A DNA stretch of 64,000 nt from assembly GCA_028280485.1 (NCBI GenBank), contig JANQLS010000086.1, positions 1 through 64,000 of the forward strand, written 5' to 3'. Positions 36,904 through 45,893 of the stretch are shown piece by piece; within the stretch, counting starts at the first letter, position 1; every line of letters begins with the position of its first letter. The notes beneath the pieces were generated by a model, which was given only the letters and a program-made list of their open reading frames with translations, ran no database searches and had not been told where the DNA came from. The DNA is from Planctomycetota bacterium. GTDB taxonomy: Bacteria; Planctomycetota; UBA8108; JACQVS01. The translations under genes and the position numbers were made by a program.

Positions 36904-38334
36904 ATGAAAAAGAGATTATCGAGGCGAACATTCCTTAAGAGTGGATTAAAAAAAGGAGCCTTCATTTCAGCTCCTGCTTTTGTTCCTGCGGTCGTCCTCG
37001 GTGTGGGTGATAAGCCCGGTGCTAACGAGCGGATTCAAATTGGGGTCGTCGGGATGGGGGCCAGGGGACAGAATCTCGTGGGTAATCTCCCTGACTCCGC
37101 CCAAGCCGTTGCCATTTGTGATTGTTCTAAGTCTCGGTTGAGAAGATTTTTTAAACCCAAAGGTAAGTTTAAAAAAATACTTGCTCCGTTCCTATCAGGA
37201 GATGACGCCCAAAAGCTAACTCAGTATCAAGATGTAAGAGATCTTTTAGAGCATCAAAAGCTTGATGGCATGATGATCGCCACTCCCGATCATAATCATG
37301 CGTGGATTGCACTTAGAGCCCTTACCAAAGGGCTCGATCTTTACCTTGAGAAGCCTCTAACGACCACGATTGCCGATGGAAGGAAAGTAGTTGAAGCTAC
37401 TAAGCTTTATAAACGGATTGTTCAGGTTGGAAGCCAGCAGCGCTCGATGGAGCTGAATCGCTTTGCTTGCGAGTTTATTCGATCTGGAATAACCCAGGGG
37501 CAGGGGCTCGGAAAAATCAGCCACATCGATGCTCGCAACCTACCTGGGCCATTGATTTATCACTCTTTTCCAAAAGAGGATCAACCCGATGACCTCGATT
37601 GGAATTTGTTTTGTGGTCCCACGCCATTGAGACCCTACAACAAAGCGTTTTGGATTAAAGACGAGTATAAGGTCGGCAAGATACTTTGGCGGGGTTGGGA
37701 TTTCTGGAAAGATTACTCGGGGCATCTCGTGACGAATTGGGGAGCTCATTCCTTCGACATGGTTCAGTATGCCCTTGGGGAAGATAGATCAGGTCCCGTT
37801 GAAATTGAAGTTCAAAAGCCAACTCAAAAAGAACTTCAAAAAATGGCTTTAGAGTGGGCTAATAAAACTCCAGTCGATCCTCATCTCGGATTGGCTTCAG
37901 AAAATCAAAGGCGATTTTGGCCGGTTACACTGCGCTATAGGAGTGGTATCGAACTTCGATTGCGCTCAGAAATTAAACGCATGTGTTTTCACGGTGAGAA
38001 CGGTAAGCTCTTTATTTCCCGAAACAAATTCTCGGTGGATCCACCAGAGTTAGTTCGTGATCCTCCTGACCCCAGTTTAGCAAAGAGATGGCAAGGAGTG
38101 GGCATTGTGGCCAGGCCCCACATTCAAAATTGGCTTGATTGTATCAAGACCAGAAGTCAACCTCATGCGCCGGTTGAAGTGGGGCATCGATCGAACACCG
38201 TTTGTCTGCTGATCAACATTGCACGAGAGTTGGGAAAAAATCTTCGATGGAATCCAAAAACCGAACAATTCGTCGGCGATGAGAAAGCGAATCTACTCCT
38301 TCAACGGACGCAAAGAAAAGAATTTAGAATTTAA
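36904..38334 (+). CDS. Tat-exported Gfo/Idh/MocA-family oxidoreductase
   Basis: This 476-aa protein has a Tat signal (LSRRTFLKSGLKKGAFISAPAF). The NAD(P)-binding loop is IGVVGMGARGQNL (about residues 48-60), followed by DGMMIATPDHNHAWIALRAL and LYLEKPLTTT, the family's EKP motif. Substrate-domain residues include WRGWDFWKDYSGHLVTNWGAHSFDMVQYAL with the conserved acidic/His pattern. The family oxidises or reduces sugars and inositols, and some members are NAD-dependent glycosidases. Export of a folded NAD(H)-loaded enzyme is the normal reason for a Tat signal here. It starts two bases after the DUF1552 gene, so it is in the same operon. Confidence 0.93.
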   Translation: MKKRLSRRTFLKSGLKKGAFISAPAFVPAVVLGVGDKPGANERIQIGVVGMGARGQNLVGNLPDSAQAVAICDCSKSRLRRFFKPKGKFKKILAPFLSGDDAQKLTQYQDVRDLLEHQKLDGMMIATPDHNHAWIALRALTKGLDLYLEKPLTTTIADGRKVVEATKLYKRIVQVGSQQRSMELNRFACEFIRSGITQGQGLGKISHIDARNLPGPLIYHSFPKEDQPDDLDWNLFCGPTPLRPYNKAFWIKDEYKVGKILWRGWDFWKDYSGHLVTNWGAHSFDMVQYALGEDRSGPVEIEVQKPTQKELQKMALEWANKTPVDPHLGLASENQRRFWPVTLRYRSGIELRLRSEIKRMCFHGENGKLFISRNKFSVDPPELVRDPPDPSLAKRWQGVGIVARPHIQNWLDCIKTRSQPHAPVEVGHRSNTVCLLINIARELGKNLRWNPKTEQFVGDEKANLLLQRTQRKEFRI

Positions 38335-38361
38335 ACATTAACAGGAAACAAAGATTCAAAA

Positions 38362-39090
38362 ATGAATTCATCTGATTCACCACTGGTCCTAATCACTGGC
38401 GGTTCAAGCGGTATCGGTCAAGCTATCGCTGAAGCACTGGTTAAAGAGGATTATACGGTTGTCATCATCGGTAGGAATGAAAATACTCTTCGTGAAGCGG
38501 CGGACTCTATACAAGGAAACGTTCATTTCAAAAAATGTGATGTGGCTGACCGCTCACAGGTTGAAGATGTTTTTGGTTGGCTCGCTCAAGAACACCGTTC
38601 ACCCGATGTACTCGTGAACAGCGCCGGTATCAATGTTCGTGATCGCATGATGGCGAATATTAACCCAAACGAGTTCGATGAAGTCATGGCGGTTAATGTC
38701 ACGGGTACGTTTAATTGTATTCATAACGCGCTCCCCGCGATGCGGGAACGGGGAAAGGGAACGATTATCAATATCGTTTCGGTAGCTGGAAGGCGAGCTA
38801 TGCTTTTAGCCGGCATGCCGTACTGCGTTTCTAAATCAGCGCAAAGTACTCTTGGTACCTTCGTGAATCTCGAAGAGGCAAAAAACGGAATTAAATTAAC
38901 AAATATCTATCCGGGTGAAACCAACACTCCTTTAGTCGACCAACGCCCCGTTGTACCTCCGGAAGAAAAGCGGGCGGCGATGCTCCAACCTGAAGACGTT
39001 GCTGCCAGTGTGCTCTCCATCCTTCGATTACCCCCTCGTGCGGTCGTTCCCGAACTTATCTTGACTCCGCCCTATATGATGTTGGACTAA
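38362..39090 (+). CDS. Short-chain dehydrogenase/reductase (SDR)
   Basis: This 242-aa classical SDR has the cofactor motif TGGSSGIG (residues about 13-20), NSAG at about 90, a catalytic Ser in INIVSVAGRRAM, and YCVSK (Tyr and Lys four apart) at about 153-157. NIYPGETNTPL is the usual segment after the active site. It has no signal peptide, so it acts in the cytoplasm. It is the only clearly cytoplasmic enzyme of the eight-gene operon and probably oxidises or reduces an imported sugar or polyol product. It lies 27 bases after the Gfo/Idh/MocA gene. Confidence 0.93.
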   Translation: MNSSDSPLVLITGGSSGIGQAIAEALVKEDYTVVIIGRNENTLREAADSIQGNVHFKKCDVADRSQVEDVFGWLAQEHRSPDVLVNSAGINVRDRMMANINPNEFDEVMAVNVTGTFNCIHNALPAMRERGKGTIINIVSVAGRRAMLLAGMPYCVSKSAQSTLGTFVNLEEAKNGIKLTNIYPGETNTPLVDQRPVVPPEEKRAAMLQPEDVAASVLSILRLPPRAVVPELILTPPYMMLD

Positions 39091-39101
39091 GACTAAGCAC
39101 G

Positions 39102-41666
39102 ATGATCCGAAAATTATCTTCAACTCTGTTTTTAGCTTACTTCTTTGCACTCATTCATTCTAGGGATTTAGTAGCTGAAGAAGAAAAAATTAACTTAAGT
39201 TCGGCTGAGCATTTTGAGAAGCAAATTGCACCCCTCATAAAAGAGAAGTGTAGTCGTTGTCACAGTCACGCCGCTAAGAAATCTAAGAATGGATTGATGT
39301 TAGACTCGCGTGATTCGATGTTAAAGGGAGGGGATTCAGGACCAGCGATCATTCCAGGGGATCCAGATAAAAGTCTTCTGATTCAAGCCATCCGTTATAC
39401 GGGTGAGCTTCAGATGCCACCAGAGGGAAAGCTTTCAAAGAGAGATATTAAATTACTTGAGGATTGGATTCAGGCGGGTGCAGTGGCGCCAGCCTCTCGA
39501 TTCGAAGGTCAAGCTTCCTCCGCCATCGATCCTGGAAAGCTTTGGTCCTTTCAATCGGTTAAGAATGTTGCAGTACCCAAAATTCATTCAAATTGGCCGC
39601 GAACTGCGATCGACCATTTTATCCTTAAAAAATTAAAACAAGAAAAATTAGCTTGGGTTGAGGACGCCAAGCCTTCTGTGCTTTGTCGAAGGATCTATAT
39701 TGATTTGGTCGGTTTACCTCCGACACTAAAACAGCAAGATGAATTTATAAGCGCATATTCTGAAAATCCTCAAAAGGCGATCGATCAAACGGTCACTAAG
39801 CTCCTTCAAACTAATCAATTTGGAGAGCGTTGGGCTCGCCATTGGTTGGATACCGCACGGTACGCGGAGTCGAATGGAAATAATCGAAATCGTGTTTTGC
39901 GTTATGCCTGGCGTTACCGAAACTGGGTGATCGATTCTTTGAACGCCGACCTTCCTTATGACCAATTTTTAAAAGCACAAATCGCTGGAGATTTATTGCC
40001 TTACCAAAATCGGAAGCAACGAAACCGACAACGCATTGCGACGGGTTTCTTAGCGGTGGGCTCAAAGCCTTATTACCCCACTATTGTACCTTTTGATCCC
40101 AACGAGCCCGACCGAGCTCGATTCGATTGGGCTGCCGAGCAAATCGACGCCACATTTAAGGGCATGATGGGGTTGACGGTTGGCTGTGCGCGTTGCCATG
40201 ACCATAAGTCGGATCCTATTCCCACGAAAGATTACTATGCTCTTATGGGGATATTTCGCAGTACCAATCCAAAGTTTGGAATGTACTGGGATCTCTTTGG
40301 GGTCGACGAAGGACAAGCCCAGCGGGACTTCCTTTTTGATTTCAATTTGCTTGTCCTTAATGATGAAATCCTCCCAGTGATCAAGCCCCTTCAGGATCAG
40401 TATAAACCCCTGGTCATCGAGCAGAATCGCATCAACTTGAGAAAGCGTCACTGGCCGCAGCAAGTTGAGCGTATGCAGAAAAAGTTGAAAGATAATAAAA
40501 ACCTAAGTGAGCAACAAGTTACTCAAATTCAAGCCCACATCGAGACGCGTCTCAAAAAATTAGCTGAAGACAAAGAACGACTCAAGGTCGTACTAAAACT
40601 GAAAAAACAACTTCAGGATTCGTTCAACTATGCGGTTGACCATGCGATGGGAGTCGAAGATAGTCCGAATCCTAGTGATGTTCATATTCGTTTAGCGGGA
40701 GAACATGCCAAGAAATCCGATTTAGTTAAACGTGGATTTTTAACCAAAATTGAATTTAAAGATGAATCCTCTCTGATCAATCAAAAACAAAGTGGTCGAC
40801 TGGAACTAGCTCATTGGATTGCTCATCCCAAGAACCCTCTTACGGCTCGAGTAGCGGTGAACCGGATTTGGCACCACCTTTTTGGAAGAGGAATCGTTGA
40901 ATCTTTAGATAATTTCGGGGTGGCTGGAGAGTTGCCTACTCACCCGGAGCTTCTTGATCATTTAAGTTACAAGTTCATTCACGATTTTAATTGGTCACAA
41001 AAGAAGATGATTCGATATCTGATGACCAGTCGAGTCTATCAATTGAGTTCTTCAGAAAATCTTACAACTAAGAACCATTTAGATCGAGACCCAGATGCAA
41101 AGCTATACTGGAGAAGGAATCCACGTCGATTAGAAGCGGAAGCGCTTCGTGACAGTATGCTTGCTGTTTCTGGTCTTCTTGACCCTCGTCGCCCAGTGGG
41201 ATCACCCGTTGTAGACTTTGAGTACTATGCAGATATTCGACATACTGATCGGCAAAGAGCTTTCGATTTACTTAAGGGAAACTATCGAACGATTTATGTC
41301 CCTACACTTAGGGGGCATCGTAATAAACTTTATGAACTCTTCAATTATCCCGATGACGAGGCCGTCAACAGTGCTCGATCCAGTGGTAGCGTACCTACTC
41401 AAGCCCTCTACTTATTAAATAATCCATTAATCATGAACTTCGCTAAAAACTTAGCTGAGAGATTGATAAACCAACAGCCCGATGATCCAGCTCAACGAGT
41501 TCTTCAACTTTATCGACTTTGCTATAATCGATTGCCCGTTGAACAAGAGCTTAAAGAAGATTTAAAATTTATTGAGAAGCAGTCCCAGATAGGAAATGAA
41601 ATGCAGGCTTGGAGTCTGCTTTCACACTCCTTTTTAATAAGTGGTGAATTTTTGTATCGATTTTAA
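39102..41666 (+). CDS. Secreted PSCyt1-DUF1549-DUF1553 heme-binding protein
   Basis: This 854-aa protein has a signal peptide (about residues 1-24, ending LVAEE). PSCyt1 carries CSRCH at about residue 51 with MLDSRDSMLKGGDSGPAIIPGDPDKSLLIQAI and QMPPEGKLS. DUF1549 carries RRIYIDLVGLPPT, FGERWARHWLDTARYAESNG and a second heme motif, CARCHDHKSDPIPTKDYY. A charged coiled-coil region spans about 440-510. DUF1553 has ARVAVNRIWHHLFGRGIVESLDNFG, HPELLDHL and RRLEAEALRDSML. Length and order are typical. It begins 11 bases after the SDR gene, and the DUF1501 partner follows after two bases. Function unknown; extracytoplasmic electron transfer or surface attachment are proposed possibilities. Confidence 0.94.
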   Translation: MIRKLSSTLFLAYFFALIHSRDLVAEEEKINLSSAEHFEKQIAPLIKEKCSRCHSHAAKKSKNGLMLDSRDSMLKGGDSGPAIIPGDPDKSLLIQAIRYTGELQMPPEGKLSKRDIKLLEDWIQAGAVAPASRFEGQASSAIDPGKLWSFQSVKNVAVPKIHSNWPRTAIDHFILKKLKQEKLAWVEDAKPSVLCRRIYIDLVGLPPTLKQQDEFISAYSENPQKAIDQTVTKLLQTNQFGERWARHWLDTARYAESNGNNRNRVLRYAWRYRNWVIDSLNADLPYDQFLKAQIAGDLLPYQNRKQRNRQRIATGFLAVGSKPYYPTIVPFDPNEPDRARFDWAAEQIDATFKGMMGLTVGCARCHDHKSDPIPTKDYYALMGIFRSTNPKFGMYWDLFGVDEGQAQRDFLFDFNLLVLNDEILPVIKPLQDQYKPLVIEQNRINLRKRHWPQQVERMQKKLKDNKNLSEQQVTQIQAHIETRLKKLAEDKERLKVVLKLKKQLQDSFNYAVDHAMGVEDSPNPSDVHIRLAGEHAKKSDLVKRGFLTKIEFKDESSLINQKQSGRLELAHWIAHPKNPLTARVAVNRIWHHLFGRGIVESLDNFGVAGELPTHPELLDHLSYKFIHDFNWSQKKMIRYLMTSRVYQLSSSENLTTKNHLDRDPDAKLYWRRNPRRLEAEALRDSMLAVSGLLDPRRPVGSPVVDFEYYADIRHTDRQRAFDLLKGNYRTIYVPTLRGHRNKLYELFNYPDDEAVNSARSSGSVPTQALYLLNNPLIMNFAKNLAERLINQQPDDPAQRVLQLYRLCYNRLPVEQELKEDLKFIEKQSQIGNEMQAWSLLSHSFLISGEFLYRF

Positions 41667-41668
41667 AA

Positions 41669-42988
41669 ATGAATAAAAGCCAAAAACTCAACAGTCGTCG
41701 AAGTGTATTAAAGGGAGTTGCTTCTGGATTAGGCGCTCTCGCCTTTCAGGTGATGTTGACTAAAGAGGCGCTTTCACAAAATGGAACCAATAAAAACCCA
41801 TTGGCCCCTCGAGATGCTCATCACAAAGCAAAAGCTCAAAGGATCATTTTTCTCAACATGGAAGGTGGGCCAAGCGCTCAGGAAACTTTCAATCCGAAGC
41901 CAGGGCGTTCCCTTTTTAAGTTTAAAAAGCATGGAGAAAACGGTTTACCGGTGAGTGAATGCTTGCCTCATTTAGCAACGCAGGTTGACAAACTTTGTAT
42001 GATGAACGGTATGTACAGCGATAGCGCTGAGCATATTAATGCTTCGATTCAACTGCATTGCGGAAAGTCTTTATCATCCCGTCCTTCCATGGGTTCATGG
42101 GTGACCTATGGTTTGGGAAGCGAGAATGAGGATTTACCGGGTTTTATTATATTAAATCCTTCCACTGTGGGGGCGGGATCCAAGCTCTTTGGAAATGCCT
42201 TCCTTCCCGGTATATTTGCGGGGACGGCTATTGGTCGAAATCTGGAGCTATCCGATGCAAAAAATTCGGCTTTAGATAAATCTTCTCAAAGAATACTTTT
42301 GGATAGAGCTCAAGAGCGAACTCGGAAGAAGAGCCTTTTGCATTCTCACAATGGCCAATTGGATGCTTTGATAAATTCTTTCGAATTGGGCTTTCGAATG
42401 CAGAGTGTTCTTCCAGACCTTCTAAATATTTCTAATGAACCGAAACATATTCTCGATTCCTACGGAGTGGGGAAAAGGCCGACCGATGATTTTGGGCGAC
42501 AGTGTTTAGCTGCGCGACGCATGTCCGAAGCCGGTGTACGGTTTATCGAATTGGTTCATAAATCTTGGGATCATCACAGTGAAATCGGAAGACTCCTGCC
42601 CGACCGCTGTCGAGAAATTGACCAACCTATCGCAGCATTATTGAAAGACTTAGCTCAAAGGGGTTTGCTTGAGGATACTTTAGTTCTTTGGGGCGGGGAG
42701 TTTGGGCGAACCGCCTCGGCACATCATAAAGGAGGAGGATCCGGCCACAACAACAAGGGGTATACCATGTGGATGGCCGGAGGAGGGGTAAAGCCTGGTT
42801 TTTCTTATGGACAAACCGATGGAGATGGTTGGGAAGCCATCGAGGGAAAGATCCATACTCATGATCTCCATGCTACGTTACTTCATCTTTTGGGCTTAGA
42901 TCACACTCAGCTTACTTATAGGTACAGTGGGCGAGACTTTCGATTGACGGATGTTCATGGCCAAGTGGTAAAGGATATTTTGGCGTGA
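41669..42988 (+). CDS. Tat-exported DUF1501 protein
   Basis: This 439-aa protein has a twin-arginine start (NSRRSVLKGVASGLGALAFQVML). DUF1501 hallmarks are IIFLNMEGGPSAQETFNPKP, MGSWVTYGLGSENEDLPGFI, FGRQCLAARRMSEAGVRFIEL, LVLWGGEFGRTASAHHKGG, HNNKGYTMWMAGGGVKPG and HTHDLHATLLHLLGLDHTQLTYRYSGRDFRL. The metal-binding-like residues resemble those of sulfatase/alkaline phosphatase folds. No activity is established for the family. It overlaps the next gene by GTGA and follows its DUF1553 partner by two bases. Confidence 0.94.
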   Translation: MNKSQKLNSRRSVLKGVASGLGALAFQVMLTKEALSQNGTNKNPLAPRDAHHKAKAQRIIFLNMEGGPSAQETFNPKPGRSLFKFKKHGENGLPVSECLPHLATQVDKLCMMNGMYSDSAEHINASIQLHCGKSLSSRPSMGSWVTYGLGSENEDLPGFIILNPSTVGAGSKLFGNAFLPGIFAGTAIGRNLELSDAKNSALDKSSQRILLDRAQERTRKKSLLHSHNGQLDALINSFELGFRMQSVLPDLLNISNEPKHILDSYGVGKRPTDDFGRQCLAARRMSEAGVRFIELVHKSWDHHSEIGRLLPDRCREIDQPIAALLKDLAQRGLLEDTLVLWGGEFGRTASAHHKGGGSGHNNKGYTMWMAGGGVKPGFSYGQTDGDGWEAIEGKIHTHDLHATLLHLLGLDHTQLTYRYSGRDFRLTDVHGQVVKDILA

Positions 42989-44304
42989 AGCACATTCGAA
43001 GAACATTCATCCTCGGTTTGCTTCTTATTCAAATCGGAGCCTTGAACGTATGGGCCCAGCCTGAAGCGGCCAGATTTTTTCGAGTTAAGAAAATTGATGG
43101 CAAATGGCATGTTTTAAGTCCAGAGGGAAACAAATTTTATCTCCGAGGGCTTAATCATTATGGTGATGGAACGGGCATGCCATGGGTCCTGAAGGAAAAA
43201 TTTAAAACTAAAAAGGCTTGGCGAGAATCCATTCGGAATCGCGTTAAGAACTGGGGGTTCAATTACCTTCCACCTTCAATTGGGCCCACGGCTCTCGATC
43301 CAAAGCGAAAAGATCTTAAAAATAAAAACCGGCCGGTCATTCGAACTAAAGAATGGCTTCCTCAACACTACGCTGAGCTTCAATATCCGTTCACCATCTT
43401 TTTGGAGTATCCCAAGCAATACATGGCGGGTACTGGAATGCCCGATGTGTTTTCTAAAGAATTTGAGAAACAGGTGGATGCTCGAACGAGGGAAGTCTGT
43501 GGAGCCCTAAAAGATAATAAATATTTAATCGGATATCATTTTTGTCACAATCCCCCTTGGCATCCTCGTACAAAAAGTTTTGATCAATGGATTGATGATG
43601 CGACTAAGCCAGGAACTGAAGGAAGAAAAGCTTGGGTTCGTCTCATGAGGCAAATTTATGGTTCCTTAGATCGATGGCGTCGAACTTATGGAATTCCCGT
43701 TCAATCTTGGGAAGAGATTGAGTCACTCGATCGGCCCCTTCGTGGTTTCGTGAACGTACGGCGACATTTGCGAGATCGAGAAGCTTTTATGGCGAGGATT
43801 TGTGAACGTTGGTACAAAGTTTATCACGACGCGATTCGCCGTTACGATAAAAACCATCTGATACTTGGGGATCGTAATACACTCCATCTTCAGCCGCTCC
43901 CAGAATACGCGATTCGGATTATGAGTCAGTACATCGATGTGCTTTCGGTCAATGTCATGGGGCCTCCCGATGTCGTTTACGAAGTTCTCGAGGATGTTAC
44001 TCGCTATTGGGATGGACCGATTCACCTTGCCGATACCGGCGCCGGGATCTATTCAGGCTCACCTGCAAAATCTGCATTCACCTCTAAGGATCTTGAAGAG
44101 TTTGAAAAGGTCTATGCTGGAATGATGACGATGGGAGTTGAGCACCCACAGATCATTGGTTTCGGCTGGTGTGGTTTCTATGAAACTCCTCACCCCGGTG
44201 GGCGAAGCGGAATTGTCGATGTCAAGACGGGGCAGCCTTTACCCCGTCGCCTTGAGATTATTAAAAAATGGAATCAATGGATGTCGAATAAGGGCGTTAA
44301 ATGA
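42985..44304 (+). CDS. Secreted agarase-like/clan-GH-A-type glycosidase candidate
   Basis: This 439-aa protein starts at GTG 42985, overlapping the DUF1501 stop, with AAAGGA upstream. It has a signal peptide (about residues 1-24, ending VWAQ). The opening FFRVKKIDGKWHVLSPEGNKFYLRGLNHYG is typical of beta-agarase-like TIM-barrel glycosidases. Later blocks fit the same fold: NRVKNWGFNYLPP, LIGYHFCHNPPWHP, NHLILGDRN, IDVLSVNVMG and GPIHLADTGAGIYSG. The DTGA Asp and residues in GYHFCHNPP sit where catalytic acids often occur, but the exact residues are not clear, because no Glu is seen at the usual acid/base position. Activity on a marine-type galactan is a guess from similarity and from the nearby sulfatases. 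It is translationally coupled to the DUF6807/dockerin gene. Confidence 0.7.
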   Translation: MKHIRRTFILGLLLIQIGALNVWAQPEAARFFRVKKIDGKWHVLSPEGNKFYLRGLNHYGDGTGMPWVLKEKFKTKKAWRESIRNRVKNWGFNYLPPSIGPTALDPKRKDLKNKNRPVIRTKEWLPQHYAELQYPFTIFLEYPKQYMAGTGMPDVFSKEFEKQVDARTREVCGALKDNKYLIGYHFCHNPPWHPRTKSFDQWIDDATKPGTEGRKAWVRLMRQIYGSLDRWRRTYGIPVQSWEEIESLDRPLRGFVNVRRHLRDREAFMARICERWYKVYHDAIRRYDKNHLILGDRNTLHLQPLPEYAIRIMSQYIDVLSVNVMGPPDVVYEVLEDVTRYWDGPIHLADTGAGIYSGSPAKSAFTSKDLEEFEKVYAGMMTMGVEHPQIIGFGWCGFYETPHPGGRSGIVDVKTGQPLPRRLEIIKKWNQWMSNKGVK

Positions 44305-45812
44305 GTAGGCACATTTTCAGTTGGTATATTTTGGTATTGGTAATCTCTCTTTTTCTTGATCCCTTCATAGAGCTTGATGCTGATGAACTCAGTTTTCAAG
44401 TTAGGGTAAATGCAGGAAGCAAAGAGCGGATATTAACTCCTGTATTTATTGATTTAGAAATCCCCTCTGGGTTTCAAGCAAACAATGCTCAACTCGAATA
44501 TGGTGGGGATCTGATTTCGGGTCAAGTTGAAGTCTTATCCCCTGAAGTCATTCGAGTTTGGTGGATTGTGGATGGTTTAGAAGCTCATCAAAACCGGGTT
44601 TATGATTTATCCCTTAACGATGAAGTTATAGAAAATTATCGTTTTCGTTGGGAGGACTCTTCGGTCCTTAATGTTCAGTCTACTGACTTAAAGTATGATG
44701 ATCGGTCAGTACTTCGATACATGCATACCGCCTTTGATGGTAACGATATAGAGTCGACTAAAAAACCTTTCCATCATGTGTTTGATGTTCATGGTGAGAC
44801 TTTTATTACCAAGGGAGTGGGGGGGAGGTTTTCTCATCACCGTGGAATCTTTTTTGGATACCAAGAGTGTCAGGTTGGAAATCGTTCTTTTGATACTTGG
44901 CACGCTCGAGATGGAGAGCACCAAGAACATATCGAATTTAAATCGACTCAACAGGGAGATGTATTCGGTGAACAGACTTCTATCATCTCCTGGAATGATC
45001 GCCAAGGCCAGCCGTTTGCCTTAGAAGAACGCCAATTTCGAGTCTTTGATCAAGCAGACAATCAGTTGCTTATCGACATTACATCAGTCTTAGTTACCAC
45101 GGGCTCTCAAGTGGAACTCGCTGGGGATCGCCAGCATGCCGGGTTACAATTTCGCGCCGCCCAAGAAGTCGCTGAGAATGAGTCGGCCACTCAATTTTTA
45201 CGCCCGGCGGGTTGGTCACATCTATCCGCTAGCCAAGAAGTCAATAATAGTGCTCATAAAGATCTTCCTTGGAATGCCATGCAGTTTGAAATTGGTGGAG
45301 AAACGTACACAATCACTTATTTAAGCCATCTTGACAATCCTAATGATGCTGAATTCTCGGAGCGACGTTATGGAAGATTTGGAGAATACTTTCCTTGGTC
45401 GCTCCGTCAGGACAATCCGCTCACTTTAAAGTACCGTTTTTGGATAACTACTCATGGGGAAGTCAGTCGAAGCGAGGTTCAACAAAAGTATGAGGATTAC
45501 ATCAATCCCCCAGAGGTGACCATCGTAAAGAATCAATTTATTCGAGGCGATGTCGATCGAAATGGATCACCTGGTTTTTCAGATGCGATTCATTTATTAA
45601 GGGCTATGTTCGGCGAGCCGTTGACCAGTGTTCCTGATTGCTGGGATTCTGCCGATATTAATGATGACGGAAGAGTGAATTTATCCGATGCAATGTTCAG
45701 TCTGTTTTCAATTTTCGTCCCCAAGTTCAGCGAGATTCCTGCTCCTTATCCTTCCTGTGGAATTGATCCCACTGAAGATTCTCTGAGTTGTAGTCATCTC
45801 ACTTGTTCTTAA
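44301..45812 (+). CDS. Secreted DUF6807 (PmoA-like) protein with C-terminal dockerin-like module
   Basis: This 503-aa protein starts at ATG 44301 (ATGA overlap with the preceding gene) and has a signal peptide (about residues 1-28). The DUF6807 core is recognised by VLRYMHTAFDGNDI, KPFHHVFDVHGETFITKG, RFSHHRGIFFGYQEC, GDRQHAGLQFRAAQEVA and RYGRFGEYFPW. This family was once called PmoA-like but has no demonstrated link to methane oxidation. Residues about 414-470 form a dockerin-like Ca-binding pair (RGDVDRNGSPGFSDAI, DINDDGRVNLSDAM). The tail is Cys-rich (PYPSCGIDPTEDSLSCSHLTC), the same pattern as in the giant protein at 8615. Last gene of the operon. A near copy of its 3' end lies at 49469-49640. 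Confidence 0.85.
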   Translation: MSRHIFSWYILVLVISLFLDPFIELDADELSFQVRVNAGSKERILTPVFIDLEIPSGFQANNAQLEYGGDLISGQVEVLSPEVIRVWWIVDGLEAHQNRVYDLSLNDEVIENYRFRWEDSSVLNVQSTDLKYDDRSVLRYMHTAFDGNDIESTKKPFHHVFDVHGETFITKGVGGRFSHHRGIFFGYQECQVGNRSFDTWHARDGEHQEHIEFKSTQQGDVFGEQTSIISWNDRQGQPFALEERQFRVFDQADNQLLIDITSVLVTTGSQVELAGDRQHAGLQFRAAQEVAENESATQFLRPAGWSHLSASQEVNNSAHKDLPWNAMQFEIGGETYTITYLSHLDNPNDAEFSERRYGRFGEYFPWSLRQDNPLTLKYRFWITTHGEVSRSEVQQKYEDYINPPEVTIVKNQFIRGDVDRNGSPGFSDAIHLLRAMFGEPLTSVPDCWDSADINDDGRVNLSDAMFSLFSIFVPKFSEIPAPYPSCGIDPTEDSLSCSHLTCS

Positions 45813-45877
45813 AATTGAATTACGACCGATGCCTTTAAAGAAATGACCTTCATTTAAATCGACGCGTTCAGGATGCC
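45641..45877 (+). repeat. Direct repeat copy A: intact dockerin gene end plus scrap of a DUF1501 gene
   Basis: This segment recurs in the same orientation at 49469-49719. Its left part is the last 57 codons of the DUF6807/dockerin gene. Its right part (about 45829-45877) is, on the minus strand, the in-frame C-terminal stretch PERVDLNEGHFFKGI of the DUF1501 gene found intact at 49661, here without the final two codons and stop. The short spacer between the two parts is not conserved between copies. Confidence 0.85.
45829..45877 (-). pseudogene. DUF1501 C-terminal scrap
   Basis: On the minus strand it reads PERVDLNEGHFFKGI, matching the C-terminus of the DUF1501 protein encoded at 49661-51094, with only two base differences over about 50 positions. 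The normal last residues and stop are replaced by unrelated sequence. It does not match the C-terminus of the nearer DUF1501 gene (41669-42988). Confidence 0.8.
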
Positions 45878-45893
45878 GAACGCTGCTCCGTTG